A stretch of 64,000 nt of DNA. It comes from an uncultured delta proteobacterium (GTDB lineage: Bacteria > Myxococcota_A > Polyangia > Polyangiales > Polyangiaceae). Each line of letters opens with the position of its first letter. Position 1 is the stretch's first letter. A program made the position numbers and the translations under genes. Location of the stretch: NCBI GenBank assembly GCA_903892415.1, contig CAITIQ010000606.1, forward strand, positions 124,001 to 188,000. The letters run 5' to 3'. The notes beneath the pieces were generated by a model that was not told where the DNA came from, searched no databases, and worked only from the letters and a program-made list of their open reading frames with translations. This document shows, in pieces, positions 8,442-18,208 of this stretch.

Positions 8442-10337
8442 GTGAGCGTGCGCCAGCTCGAAGAGGCTTGTGACTTTCGGGGGGCTGCGTTGCTCGCTAT
8501 TGCAGAGCGCGACGGGCGCGCCGCAACCCGGCTCGCAGCGTTGGCCGGAGATTCAATCCTGTTCCATCAAGCCGAGGAGCTGTTGGTCCAAGGCGGCGCT
8601 GACGTTGTGCGGCTCGCTGCGTTCGAGCTTGATCAACGAGGGTTCAGCTCACTCGCGGCACGGCTGCATGAACGAGTTGGTGATGACCAAGAGGCTGCAA
8701 CCTTGTTCGAGCGCGCTGAGCAATGGCTGTCAGCGGCCCAGTGTCACGAACGGCTCGGTCGTCCAATTGATGCTGCAAAAGCGCTAGAGCGGGGCCTAGC
8801 GCACGAGGAAGCCCGCGACGACCTGCGTGAGGCCTTGGGCCGGTTGCTCTCTCGTCACGGCCGTCTTCCGCAAGCCGTAAAACTGCTGCAGCAGATCAAG
8901 AATCCGGAGATCAAGCAACGCACGGATCGTTTGGTGGTTCGAATGCTTCGCGACCTGGGTCTCGCGGTCGCCGCCGACGAACTCGAGCAGTCTCTCGACG
9001 GCTCGGACGTTGAGTCGCTCGCTCCTCCGTCCCAGCATCCGAGTCAGCCTCCCGTATCGGTGCGGCCGAAGAGAACGATGTTTGGTCGCTACGAGATCCT
9101 CGGAGATCTGGCTCAAACACCCAATGCGCAGCTGTTCGAGGCAGAGGACCTGTTGTCGCGACAGCGGGTAGTAATCAAGCTGCTCGTCATCGCGGGTCGT
9201 GGAGGTGGTCGAGACGCAGCCGTGCGTTTTGAGCGAGAGGCGCGCGTGTTAACCATGCTTCGTCATCCGAACGTTGTGCCGTTGCTCGAGTACTTCTCGG
9301 AGGGGCCTGCGTTGGTTATGCCGTTCATGAGTTCGGGAAGCCTCGCGGATCTCTTGGAGCGTGAACTGATTGTCCCGGCGCGAGCCGTGGAGATCGCGCT
9401 AGCAGTGCTCAGCGCGCTTGGGGAGGCTCACCGCGTTGGCATTCTTCACCGCGATATAAAGCCAAGTAACGTGCTGTTTGATGAGATTGGAGCTGTGCGT
9501 GTTTCGGACTTTGGGGCGGCACATCTTTCGGATGGCTCCACCACCGTCACGGCCGGTGCGATCGGAACCGCGGCCTATATGGCGCCAGAGCAGCGTCTGT
9601 TTCTTCCCGCAGCAGTCGCATCCGACTTGTACGCGGTTGGGGTGCTGCTTTTCGAGATGATCGCCGGTCGGCCACCAACGCAGGGCGAGGCGTCCAAGTT
9701 GAGCGCGCACCACGACGAACTTGGTGACGTACACGACGCGGTGCTGGCAACCTTACTCGCGGAGGATCCAGCCCGGAGACCACATCACGCTGACGAGGTG
9801 AAGAACCTGTTGCTCGCGCACACCTGGTCCTCACGTCAACCAACGCGCAGTCCTCGGGCGGTCGTATCTGTGAGGCCAGCACCGATTGGCGGTACACGCT
9901 TCGTCCCAACTTCCCACGTGGAGGGTCTTGGGGACGCAAGTGCGGTCCGCTGCAAAGATACTTCGCTGGATCGCATTGTGTGCGTTTTGCCCTTTGATGA
10001 GCGTTGGCTCGCGGTAATTCGAGGCTTTGCGGCAGCTCGAAGTTCATCGCTCGCCGCGGTATTTCTGGCCTCCGAGGCTGAAGGGATCGTCGTCGTCGAA
10101 GCTCCGCGAGGTGAGCCTATCGGTGACCGCCTGCCCACTTCTCAAATGCTCGGTCAGCTGCGGCAGGCAATTACCGAACTCCATACCGCTGGGATCGCCC
10201 ACGGATGCGTCGATCGGCACCACATCTACCTCGAGGCCGACGGCTTTCCGTTCTTGGCCTTTCCCTCCTTGCTCACTTTGGCCACACCGACTGATGATCT
10301 ACGCGCCTTGAGCGAGCTATCGATCAGTCGACGCTGA
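8442..10337 (+). CDS. Ser/Thr protein kinase with helical N-terminus and degenerate C-terminal kinase-like domain
   Basis: The 631-residue product starts at GTG 8442. Residues 1-200 form TPR-like helical repeats. A Hanks-type kinase domain spans about residues 213-470, with VIK lysine, catalytic loop HRDIKPSN (about residue 336), DFG, and MAPEQ. The nucleotide loop is unusual: GDLAQTPNAQ stands where GxGxxG is expected, so ATP binding may be altered. Residues of about 545-630 contain HGCVDRHHIYLE, which lines up with a kinase catalytic loop (HGDLKPxNILL) but lacks the catalytic Asp-x-Lys pattern. This suggests a remnant second kinase lobe. It is the last gene of the ferredoxin operon and converges on the next kinase. 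Confidence 0.85.
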   Translation: MSVRQLEEACDFRGAALLAIAERDGRAATRLAALAGDSILFHQAEELLVQGGADVVRLAAFELDQRGFSSLAARLHERVGDDQEAATLFERAEQWLSAAQCHERLGRPIDAAKALERGLAHEEARDDLREALGRLLSRHGRLPQAVKLLQQIKNPEIKQRTDRLVVRMLRDLGLAVAADELEQSLDGSDVESLAPPSQHPSQPPVSVRPKRTMFGRYEILGDLAQTPNAQLFEAEDLLSRQRVVIKLLVIAGRGGGRDAAVRFEREARVLTMLRHPNVVPLLEYFSEGPALVMPFMSSGSLADLLERELIVPARAVEIALAVLSALGEAHRVGILHRDIKPSNVLFDEIGAVRVSDFGAAHLSDGSTTVTAGAIGTAAYMAPEQRLFLPAAVASDLYAVGVLLFEMIAGRPPTQGEASKLSAHHDELGDVHDAVLATLLAEDPARRPHHADEVKNLLLAHTWSSRQPTRSPRAVVSVRPAPIGGTRFVPTSHVEGLGDASAVRCKDTSLDRIVCVLPFDERWLAVIRGFAAARSSSLAAVFLASEAEGIVVVEAPRGEPIGDRLPTSQMLGQLRQAITELHTAGIAHGCVDRHHIYLEADGFPFLAFPSLLTLATPTDDLRALSELSISRR

Positions 10338-10345
10338 CCAATCCG

Positions 10346-12433
10346 CTACTTGACCTCTCCCGCGCACCGAAAACCGATTGCGTGGCTGTAGCGGTCAGGC
10401 GCCATCTTGTATCGCCATGCCGGATTGGCCCATTGGGGGTCAGAGCCGTTGAAGGAACCCCCACGAATCACTCGCTCCGTTCCAGATGTAGCGCCCTTGG
10501 GATTGGTGACTTCAATCGGGGTGTATGGCCCGTAATAATCTGATACCCACTCCCAAACATTACCGGCGAGGTCCATCACTCCATAGGATGATTGGCCCTT
10601 AGGAAAGCTGCCCACAGGCGCGGTGCCTACGAAAGCGTCGTCAGCTTCATACATTGCCTTCAGATCATCGAGCTTCTGCTCCGTTGCCCACAATTTGAAC
10701 TCAAGGCCTGCGGCGTTTAGGCGGGTAGCGTCGGGCGGCTCATGGCCCCAGGGGTAATCATTCTGCCCCTTTCCTCGCGCGGCGTACTCCCACTCAGCCT
10801 CGGTCGGTAAGCGTAGACCCTTCCAACTGCAGTAGGCTGCAGCCATCTTGTAGTTGACGCAGTTGATAGGATGCTTGCCCCTGTCAGCCTTGCGAGCATT
10901 GCAGAATGGCGTGTAGAGCGCTTTCTGCTCTTTGGTTAGAGGCCTATCCGAATAGTTCACGTCGTCTGCCGTCCGCTCGCAGGCCCCGTCGCCTTCCTGC
11001 ACGCACTTTTCATAGGCCTCGACGGTCACCTCGGTCTTGTCGAGGCAGAAGCTTGAGAGCGTTACCCTCAGACCATCCACGTTGGCGCCTGCATATTCTG
11101 GCAGCGCCCGTGACCCCATGAACGTGGTTCCTTTCGGGTGCAGTAACATCCCCTCAGGGCACGCTCCCGCCGGAGGTGGTGCTCCCACCGTCGCACTTGC
11201 GCTGACTCCCGTTGGCAGCTCGGAATTCGTGGCAGACTCGGCTGCGCTGCGAGCAGTGGAAGGGCCAGTTGCTCCACCAGCTCTGTAGGCTAAAAACCCT
11301 CCAACCCCTGTGGCAACCAAAGCCACTCCAGCTGCAGCGGCCCACGGAAACGACTTTGGCTTCTGTGCAGGCGTTGTAGAGGCGACGGCAGCCATCGTTC
11401 CTCCCGATGCTGCGGCAGAACCGCCACTCGTGAACTCCGGCGCGAAAAACGCTGTTGCCGCTGTTGCTTGCGGGATGGGGGCGCTGGCATTGTCAAAGTT
11501 CATCGTCGCCAACTTCAGACGCCGTTCCGGAGAGGCCGCGGTACCCACGAGGTGCTGAAACGCCTGCGTGGCGGCGCCTGCCTCCTGAAAGCGTGCGTCG
11601 ATGTTGCGGTCGACGCAGCGAGCAAACCAGGCATCAAAGCCATGTGGCAGGACGTTTGGATCGATCTGAAGTTCGGCAGCACGTTGCGAAGCCAGCGGAA
11701 GCGGTTCGAGGCAGATCTCTCGCAGTAGTCCCGGTAGCGAGCCGCCGTCTGCCTCCAGCCAATACGAGCGACCAGTCAGAAGATAGAACGCCATCAATCC
11801 AAGCGCCCAGACGTCGGTCGCTGGGCAGACACGCCCTTTCCTGTCCGTTTGCTCCGGAGCCATGAACAGTGGGGACCCCAAAGGTTGGGTACCGGTCTTT
11901 TGGATGCCATCAGCGACCAACTTTGCGATCCCGAAGTCTAGGATCTTGGCTGTGAACGCAACGTCGCGTCGTTTGGACACAGTCAGGAAAACGTTTTCTG
12001 GCTTGAGGTCTCGGTGAACTACGCCTCGGGCATGAGCTTGCTCGAGGGCATGACCAATCTGAGCAAAAATCTCTTTCAGGTCCACTAGGGCGAGTGGTCC
12101 AGTGCGCCCCAAAGCGTCTGCGAGTTCCTCACCTCGCAGCAGCTCCATCACCAGATAGGGCGCGCCGGACGCATCATCGACGCCAGCCGTAACCGTTTCC
12201 ACAACGTGGTCGCTTTCGATCGCCGCAGCTATCTTGGCTTCTCGTACGAAGCGTTCACGTGTTTCAGGGTTATCGACGAGCTCTGGCGCCATCAGTTTGA
12301 GCGCCCGTTGTCTGCCCGTCGAGAGCTGTTCGGCCACGTAAACCGCGCCCATACCGCCCTCACGAAGAGGTCGGATAATGCGAAAGTCTCGCGCGAAAAT
12401 AGTTCCAGGCGTAAGGGCGGAGAGGGAAGCCAC
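10346..12433 (-). CDS. Ser/Thr protein kinase fused to a membrane segment and an FGE-sulfatase (SUMF1-like) domain
   Basis: The 695-residue product starts at GTG 12433, with AAAGG about 9 nt upstream; the frame is open to a TTG at 12487. Residues of about 15-280 are a complete Hanks kinase (GGMGAVY loop, HRDLKPEN, DFG, MAPEQ). A membrane segment lies near residues 360-380, followed by a Ser/Thr/Ala linker. From about 423 to the end is a formylglycine-generating-enzyme fold (EAEWEYAARG, NVWEWVSDYYG, RVIRGGSF, GFRCAGE). The stretch after GGSF has no cysteines where catalytic FGEs carry a copper-binding Cys pair, so sulfatase activation is unlikely. A sensing or binding role outside the membrane fits better. 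Confidence 0.88.
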   Translation of the reverse strand: MASLSALTPGTIFARDFRIIRPLREGGMGAVYVAEQLSTGRQRALKLMAPELVDNPETRERFVREAKIAAAIESDHVVETVTAGVDDASGAPYLVMELLRGEELADALGRTGPLALVDLKEIFAQIGHALEQAHARGVVHRDLKPENVFLTVSKRRDVAFTAKILDFGIAKLVADGIQKTGTQPLGSPLFMAPEQTDRKGRVCPATDVWALGLMAFYLLTGRSYWLEADGGSLPGLLREICLEPLPLASQRAAELQIDPNVLPHGFDAWFARCVDRNIDARFQEAGAATQAFQHLVGTAASPERRLKLATMNFDNASAPIPQATAATAFFAPEFTSGGSAAASGGTMAAVASTTPAQKPKSFPWAAAAGVALVATGVGGFLAYRAGGATGPSTARSAAESATNSELPTGVSASATVGAPPPAGACPEGMLLHPKGTTFMGSRALPEYAGANVDGLRVTLSSFCLDKTEVTVEAYEKCVQEGDGACERTADDVNYSDRPLTKEQKALYTPFCNARKADRGKHPINCVNYKMAAAYCSWKGLRLPTEAEWEYAARGKGQNDYPWGHEPPDATRLNAAGLEFKLWATEQKLDDLKAMYEADDAFVGTAPVGSFPKGQSSYGVMDLAGNVWEWVSDYYGPYTPIEVTNPKGATSGTERVIRGGSFNGSDPQWANPAWRYKMAPDRYSHAIGFRCAGEVK

Positions 12434-12569
12434 GGCGACCTTTCTGTGAAATGAAGCTGCTCCCAGGAGGTTACGACCGAAAAGCAAAAGGGCTTCATCT
12501 AATCTGCTGATGACAGGAATCAGTCCAGCCTATTGGCGCCTGATTGCAGTGGCCCTAAGACGCACAGCC

Positions 12570-14231
12570 ATGGCTGTTGGACATCGACCCGTCAAAGCCG
12601 CTCGCGGCAGTGAACTTTCGTGCAAAGGCTGGATTCAGGAGGCTGCCTTGCGCATGCTCTCGAATAACCTCGATGCTGAGGTAGCCGAGCGCCCCGACGA
12701 CCTCGTGGTCTATGGGGGTACTGGTAAAGCGGCCCGCAGTTGGGAAGCCTTCGACGTGATCACTCGCGAGCTGCGCGAGCTGGAGAACGATGAAACTCTA
12801 CTGATCCAATCTGGTAAAGCCGTCGGCAAGTTTCGCACGCACGAGGATGCTCCGCGGGTTCTGATCGCGAACTCGAATCTTGTCGGGCGCTTTGCCACCT
12901 GGGATGAGTTTCGTCGCCTGGAGGCGCTTGGCCTTACAATGTACGGGCAAATGACTGCTGGCTCTTGGATCTACATCGGCAGTCAGGGAATCGTTCAGGG
13001 GACCTTCGAGACCTTCGTCGCTGCGCGCAAAGCCTATGAAGCTCGAACTGGAAAGACCGGACTTTGGGCGTTGACGGCGGGCCTTGGTGGTATGGGAGGC
13101 GCACAACCTCTTGCCGCGGTGATGGCCGGCATCAGCTGCCTCGGTGTCGAGGTCGATCCCGAGCGAATCGAGAAGCGACTGCGCACCCGTTACGTCGATG
13201 TGCGGATCGACGACCTGCAAGAGGCAGTTGCCTACGTGAGAGAGTGCGCCGCACGGGGCACTCCCAAGAGTGTTGCTATGTGTGCTAACGCTGCAGACAT
13301 CTATCCAGAGCTGGTCCGGCTAGGCATCATTCCTGACCTCGTGACCGAGCAGACCGCGGCGCATGACCCGCTGGTGGGCTATGTGCCCCAAGGACTCTCG
13401 CTCGACCAGGCAACGGAGCTCCGTCAAGCGGACCCAGCGGCATACATCACTCGGGCAAAGCAAGGGATGCGCGTCGAGGTGGAGGCAATGCTCGCAATGC
13501 AGGAGGCTGGTGCCGAAGTGTTCGACTACGGCAACAATATACGGACCTGTGCAATGGAGGTCGGCTGCGCCCACGCCTTCGAGATCCCGGGCTTCGTACC
13601 TGCGTACGTTCGCGAGTTGTTCTGTCAGGGCAAAGGCCCTTTTCGCTGGGTGGCGCTCTCAGGAGACCCCGCCGACATCGCGGCCACGGATGCCGCCGTA
13701 CTGGAGAACGTACCCAATGACCCCGACCTTCGGCGCTGGATCCAGTTGGCCGGAGAACGGATTCAGTTTCAGGGTCTCCCCGCGAGGATTTGTTGGTTGG
13801 GATACGGGGACCGAGCGCGCGTCGGCCTCGCGTTCAACGAGCTAGTGCGCACCGGGGTTGTGAAGGCGCCAATCGTTATCGGTCGAGACCACCTCGATTG
13901 CGGATCCGTTGCTTCCCCCTTCCGAGAGACCGAGGCGATGAAAGATGGCAGCGACGCTATCGCCGATTGGGCCGTACTCAACGCCATGGGCAACATCGCG
14001 GGTGGAGCGTCTTGGGTCAGCTTCCACCACGGCGGGGGGGTTGGAATCGGGAACTCACTTCACGCGGGCATGGTCATCGTTGCAGATGGCTCAGAAGCAG
14101 CGAAGAAACGGTTGGAGCGTGTGCTAACGTTTGACCCTGGCATGGGCGTGATTCGCCATGCCGACGCAGGCTACGAGACGGCTATCGCTGTGGCCAAGGC
14201 CAAGGGCGTCCACGTGCCACACCGCCGTTAG
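12570..14231 (+). CDS. hutU: Urocanate hydratase (urocanase)
   Basis: The 553-residue product converts urocanate to 4-imidazolone-5-propionate in histidine degradation, using tightly bound NAD+. Seen here are [12 protein letters not shown] near the N-terminus, the NAD-binding segment LGGMGGAQP (about residues 175-185), [11 protein letters not shown], and the [10 protein letters not shown] active-site region. The length matches the family (about 555). ATG 12570 was chosen because the frame upstream lacks family similarity. No hutH, hutI or hutG gene is adjacent, so the pathway is split. It is divergent from the kinase-FGE gene. Confidence 0.93.
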   Translation: MAVGHRPVKAARGSELSCKGWIQEAALRMLSNNLDAEVAERPDDLVVYGGTGKAARSWEAFDVITRELRELENDETLLIQSGKAVGKFRTHEDAPRVLIANSNLVGRFATWDEFRRLEALGLTMYGQMTAGSWIYIGSQGIVQGTFETFVAARKAYEARTGKTGLWALTAGLGGMGGAQPLAAVMAGISCLGVEVDPERIEKRLRTRYVDVRIDDLQEAVAYVRECAARGTPKSVAMCANAADIYPELVRLGIIPDLVTEQTAAHDPLVGYVPQGLSLDQATELRQADPAAYITRAKQGMRVEVEAMLAMQEAGAEVFDYGNNIRTCAMEVGCAHAFEIPGFVPAYVRELFCQGKGPFRWVALSGDPADIAATDAAVLENVPNDPDLRRWIQLAGERIQFQGLPARICWLGYGDRARVGLAFNELVRTGVVKAPIVIGRDHLDCGSVASPFRETEAMKDGSDAIADWAVLNAMGNIAGGASWVSFHHGGGVGIGNSLHAGMVIVADGSEAAKKRLERVLTFDPGMGVIRHADAGYETAIAVAKAKGVHVPHRR

Positions 14232-14295
14232 CACCTTACATTGCTCACCGGAGGATTGATGGCCTCCAGCGCGTGACCATGATAGCCATGCCCGC

Positions 14296-16197
14296 ATGTG
14301 TGGCATCTTTGGTCGGTTCAACTTCCGCACGCAGCAGCCGGTGCAGCGTGCGGAACTTGACACCATGGCCAAACTTCTCGGCCACCGCGGTCCAGACGGC
14401 GAGGGCTTCTTCGAGCGAGGCTACCTCGCCCTTGGCCATAAGCGCTTAGCGATTATCGATATCGAGGGCGGGCGCCAGCCAATGCGCTCGGGCGACCTGA
14501 CCATCTCTTATAATGGAGAGGTCTTCAACTACCTCGAGTTGCTGCGCGAACTTTCGCAACGAGGCGTCTCTGCCAAGTCACAGTCCGATACCGAGGCTAT
14601 TCTGTTGGCCTATGCCGAGTATGGCTTGGACTTCGTTCAGCGACTGAATGGTATGTTCGCGTTTGCCCTGTGGGACGAGGCCAATCGCCGCCTACTACTG
14701 GTTCGTGATCGCATGGGCGTTAAGCCACTCTATTATGCATTCACGCCAGACGGCATCGTGTTCGCCTCAGAGCTCAAGGCGCTGCGCGTCGCTGCCGGCG
14801 TGGACGGTTCGCTGGATCTCGAGGCCTTCGATGACTTTATGACCCTGGGCTACGTGGTCCACCCGCGGTCCATCGCGCGTGGAATTCGTAAGCTCGACCC
14901 GGGCACAATGCTCATTATTGACGAGGGCAAGGAGCCCAAGTTTTCCACCTACTGGAAACTGGCTTTCCAACCGGACTACTCTAAAAACGAGGACCAATGG
15001 GCCGACGAACTCAAGTCGGTCTTCGAGGACGCGGTGCGCCTCCGGTTGCGGAGTGACGTGCCTTTGGGAGTGCTACTGTCTGGAGGCGTAGACTCGACGG
15101 CGATTGCGGCGACCCAAGTGCGGCTATCCGGCAAAGCGTCTGAGCTGAACAGCTTCACCGTAGGGGTGGATGTGCCGGGAGCCGTCAACGAGTTTGACTG
15201 GGCAAGGGAGGTCGCCAACTCGCTCGGGACGAACCACCATGAGCTGCGCCTCACGTCTGAGCAGAACGGTGCCTATATGATAGAGGCTGCCTCCATGCTC
15301 GATGAACCACTCGCCGAGCCAATGGTTGGACAGCTGCTAGCGGTGTGTCGGCTGGCCCGTAAAAAGGTAACGGTGCTTCTTTCTGGGGAGGGCGCGGATG
15401 AAACGTGGCTTGGCTATAGTGCCTATCGCCGGATGTACCTGCTGGAGAACCTCCGCCGGGTGCTGCCGAACTCCGTGATTAGGAACGCTAGACCTCTACT
15501 CGAGTTCATTGCCAGCCACATTACAGTACCAGCGAGCAAGCTGAAGCAATTGCGCAATGCGCTCGAGCCGATCGAGCGAGGCTATCTTGGGCTGAATAAC
15601 TTTGACCCAACACAGAGGCTGAAGCTCTACTCAGACAGTATCCGCAAGGCCCTGATACACCGGGATGTTCGAGAGAGTATGCGGTCTCTCTATGACGACG
15701 CTGGCGGATCGGAGACAATGTCGCGCATGGCCGCTGTGGATTGTCGCGGTTGGCTGGTGGATAATACTTTGGCCCGCAGCGACCTTATCAGCATGGCAGC
15801 TTCGCTAGAGCTGCGAGTGCCGTTCATGGACTACCGTCTCGTGGAGCTTGCGATGCGAGTCCCAGCGGGGTTCAAGGTGCGCGGTAATTCACATAAATGG
15901 ATTCTGAAGCACGCGCTCAGAGACCGGGTACCTTCTACGATAGCGAATCGAAAGAAGATGGGTTTCCCAACTCCGCTAGCTTCTCTCTTGCGAGGTCGCT
16001 GGGGGCGCCAAGCTGAGGCGGAACTAATGGATCCCTCGAAGACAAGCAAAGCTCTATTCGATCGGGAGAGGATTCGACGAATGTTCCGGGACCACCGTAC
16101 TGGTCGCAATGACTTCTCAATGCCCATCATGCAGCTACTGATGTTTGAGTACTGGGCGGCGCGGGCTGATGAGCTCTCGGCGCTGAGGCCAATGTGA
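14296..16197 (+). CDS. asnB: Asparagine synthetase (glutamine-hydrolysing), AsnB-type
   Basis: The 633-residue product begins MCGIFGRF, so Cys2 is the class II glutaminase nucleophile. Residues 1-210 form that glutaminase domain, with RGPDGEGFF and SYNGEVFNYLEL. The synthetase domain begins near residue 230 and has the pyrophosphate loop SGGVDSTA (about 259-266) and SGEGADETWLGY. The chemistry is ATP-dependent transfer of glutamine ammonia to aspartate or a related carboxylate. Its stop overlaps the start of a glycosyltransferase gene (GTGA at 16194-16197). AsnB-like enzymes in such pairs often act on surface glycans or secondary metabolites rather than supplying asparagine, so the true acceptor is uncertain. 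Confidence 0.9.
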   Translation: MCGIFGRFNFRTQQPVQRAELDTMAKLLGHRGPDGEGFFERGYLALGHKRLAIIDIEGGRQPMRSGDLTISYNGEVFNYLELLRELSQRGVSAKSQSDTEAILLAYAEYGLDFVQRLNGMFAFALWDEANRRLLLVRDRMGVKPLYYAFTPDGIVFASELKALRVAAGVDGSLDLEAFDDFMTLGYVVHPRSIARGIRKLDPGTMLIIDEGKEPKFSTYWKLAFQPDYSKNEDQWADELKSVFEDAVRLRLRSDVPLGVLLSGGVDSTAIAATQVRLSGKASELNSFTVGVDVPGAVNEFDWAREVANSLGTNHHELRLTSEQNGAYMIEAASMLDEPLAEPMVGQLLAVCRLARKKVTVLLSGEGADETWLGYSAYRRMYLLENLRRVLPNSVIRNARPLLEFIASHITVPASKLKQLRNALEPIERGYLGLNNFDPTQRLKLYSDSIRKALIHRDVRESMRSLYDDAGGSETMSRMAAVDCRGWLVDNTLARSDLISMAASLELRVPFMDYRLVELAMRVPAGFKVRGNSHKWILKHALRDRVPSTIANRKKMGFPTPLASLLRGRWGRQAEAELMDPSKTSKALFDRERIRRMFRDHRTGRNDFSMPIMQLLMFEYWAARADELSALRPM

Positions 16198-17372
16198 AGG
16201 TTGTTTTTCTTTCAACATTGTACAGCTCGCCCGAGCATCCCCACCGCAGCCCCGGCAACGCTCGGATTCTGCGGGCAATGCGGAAGTATTGCGAATTGAC
16301 GCTGGTGGTGCCGTTGCCGTTCTATCCAGAACCGCTCGTTCGTCGGTATCCTGCTCTTCACGCGCTCGCTGTTGCCGCTGAAACCGAGCGTGATGTCGAT
16401 GGTCATGACATTCTCCACCCGAAGACCCTGCACTTGCCCAAGGTGGGTCGGGCTCTCTATGCCGGCTTGTTTGCAACCTCACTGCTTCGTCCACTACAGA
16501 AGCTGCACGACCAACACCGTTTTGACGCCATGCTAACTGCCTGGGCCTATCCCGATGGCACGGGCGCGGTAGCCCTCGGAAAAGCGCTCAAGCTGCCAAC
16601 AGTGGTGCGGGTCATGGGCAGCGACATCAACGACTATGCGCACCAGCCCTACCGACGGCCGCAGATTAAGTGGGCTATGCGCAATGCCAATAGAGTAATA
16701 GCCGTTTCGAGGCACCTAAAGGGTGAGGTCGAGAAGCTAGGAGCTCGCCCTGATCGCGTTGTGTTCATTCCAACCGGCGTGGATCGCAGTCGATTTGTTC
16801 ACGTCCCGCGAGATGAAGCAAGGCTTCAACTCGGTATCCGCCACAGTGGCCCAATCGTTCTAGTCCCGGGTCGGCTTTCGCCCGAGAAGGGAGCGAACTT
16901 CTTTCTTGATGCGCTCGCTCGGTTGCCCTCGGGCGTTCACGGGATATTGGTGGGAGACGGGCCAGAGAGGTCGAAGCTGGAAGCGCAGGCGGCCGCTCTA
17001 GGCATTGGCTCGCGAGTCGAGTTTGCGGGCTTTCAACCAGAAGCGCGGATGCACCTCTACTACTCGGCCGCGGACGTTTCCTGCTTGGCTAGCCTTGAGG
17101 AGGGCTGGCCAGACGCTCTGATGGAAGCATTCTCTTGTGGAAGCGCTGTTGTAGCAAGCAAGGTTGGGGGGGTGCCTGAGATACTCGCGCTGACCGGGGA
17201 GGGACTCACTGCAGAGCCTGGCAACGCGCAATCGTTGGCTGATGCGCTCGGCAGGGCGCTCGAAGTGAAAGTGGATAGGCAGGCTCTCGCTACAAAAATG
17301 GATGCCCATTCGCTGGATGCAACAGCCCGTCGTTACGTGGAAACGCTGCGCGAGGCAGCTCGACGAAACTAG
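16194..17372 (+). CDS. Family 4 glycosyltransferase
   Basis: The 392-residue product has the two Rossmann-like lobes of GT-B enzymes. The N-terminal lobe starts MKVVFLSTLY and includes RVMGSDINDY. The C-terminal lobe has IVLVPGRLSPEKG and the nucleotide-sugar-binding EX7E-type segment EEGWPDALMEAFSCGSAVVAS. It would transfer a sugar from an activated donor to a lipid or polysaccharide acceptor in the cytoplasm. The GTG start lies within the asnB stop codon region, so translation is coupled. The pair suggests synthesis of an amidated or otherwise modified glycan. Donor and acceptor cannot be read from the sequence. Confidence 0.88.
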   Translation: MKVVFLSTLYSSPEHPHRSPGNARILRAMRKYCELTLVVPLPFYPEPLVRRYPALHALAVAAETERDVDGHDILHPKTLHLPKVGRALYAGLFATSLLRPLQKLHDQHRFDAMLTAWAYPDGTGAVALGKALKLPTVVRVMGSDINDYAHQPYRRPQIKWAMRNANRVIAVSRHLKGEVEKLGARPDRVVFIPTGVDRSRFVHVPRDEARLQLGIRHSGPIVLVPGRLSPEKGANFFLDALARLPSGVHGILVGDGPERSKLEAQAAALGIGSRVEFAGFQPEARMHLYYSAADVSCLASLEEGWPDALMEAFSCGSAVVASKVGGVPEILALTGEGLTAEPGNAQSLADALGRALEVKVDRQALATKMDAHSLDATARRYVETLREAARRN

Positions 17373-17444
17373 CGGCCGTTCTTGGCGCTTGGCCGGCACG
17401 CTTCATCGTCAATTGACGATCGGCGTATATTGTTCAATCTGTCG

Positions 17445-18161
17445 ATGGTGAGCGCAAAAGCGAAAACCCCTGGTCTCAAGGACGACCGCAAACGCGAATC
17501 CGCGACAAGGGAGCCAGTTTCCAAACCCTTTGCGGAGGTTGTCCCACGTCTTCGGAAGGCGCTTGCTGACGCCAAAACTCAAGCCGACAAACGCCAGCCG
17601 ACGTCCACCCCAGCCACGAGCGTTGCTGAAGACCAAGCCTTCGCAGACCACATGCGAAATGTGACGCCTCTGGCTGGAAAGTCTGGCCGAGTATCGCGCA
17701 GCGCGGACCCAGGACACTCAGCGAAGCAGAAGCAAGCTCGCGACTCCTCTGGGTGCATAGCTAGCGAGCAGGATGAGTCGGCGAGCTGGCGTTTTGAGGT
17801 ACACGACGACGGCGTACTGCTCGAGGGACGCCGCATCGACGTAGATCCAAGGGAGCTAAGGCGACTGAGAACGAAGCGCTATCCCGTTGACGGCAAGCTT
17901 GACTTGCACGGGATGAGCGTAGCTTCCGCCCGACGCATGACGTTGGAGTTCGTCGTCAGAAGGCGAAGCCAGGGTGACCGAGTCGTGGAGATTGTTCACG
18001 GCAGAGGGTCACACTCCCCTCGGGGCGAAGCTGTGTTGCGCGGGGAACTCGGAGCGTGGTTGAGTCAGGGAATAGCTATTAAGTCGGTGCTCGCTTTTGT
18101 GTCGGTCGTGGAGCGTGATGATCTGAGCGGCGCCGTCCTAGTGCTGTTGGCTAAGCGATGA
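17445..18161 (+). CDS. Smr domain protein
   Basis: The 238-residue product (from ATG 17445) has a Lys/Arg-rich, low-complexity N-terminal half and a C-terminal Smr domain (about residues 155-238). The domain shows LDLHGMSVASA, the strand VVEIVHGRGSHS, then ERGE-like RGEAVLRGELGAWL, as in the MutS2 C-terminal Smr nuclease. Stand-alone Smr proteins can nick DNA or cleave RNA and have been linked to ribosome rescue or recombination. No MutS2 ATPase is attached. A TTG at 17382 is in frame, but the sequence between is not protein-like. The Arg/Lys-rich N-terminus could bind nucleic acid. Confidence 0.82.
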   Translation: MVSAKAKTPGLKDDRKRESATREPVSKPFAEVVPRLRKALADAKTQADKRQPTSTPATSVAEDQAFADHMRNVTPLAGKSGRVSRSADPGHSAKQKQARDSSGCIASEQDESASWRFEVHDDGVLLEGRRIDVDPRELRRLRTKRYPVDGKLDLHGMSVASARRMTLEFVVRRRSQGDRVVEIVHGRGSHSPRGEAVLRGELGAWLSQGIAIKSVLAFVSVVERDDLSGAVLVLLAKR

Positions 18162-18208
18162 CCGTTCGTCGTGCCCTTGTAGGATTGCTGAAGCAGGGCG
18201 ACGCCGAG

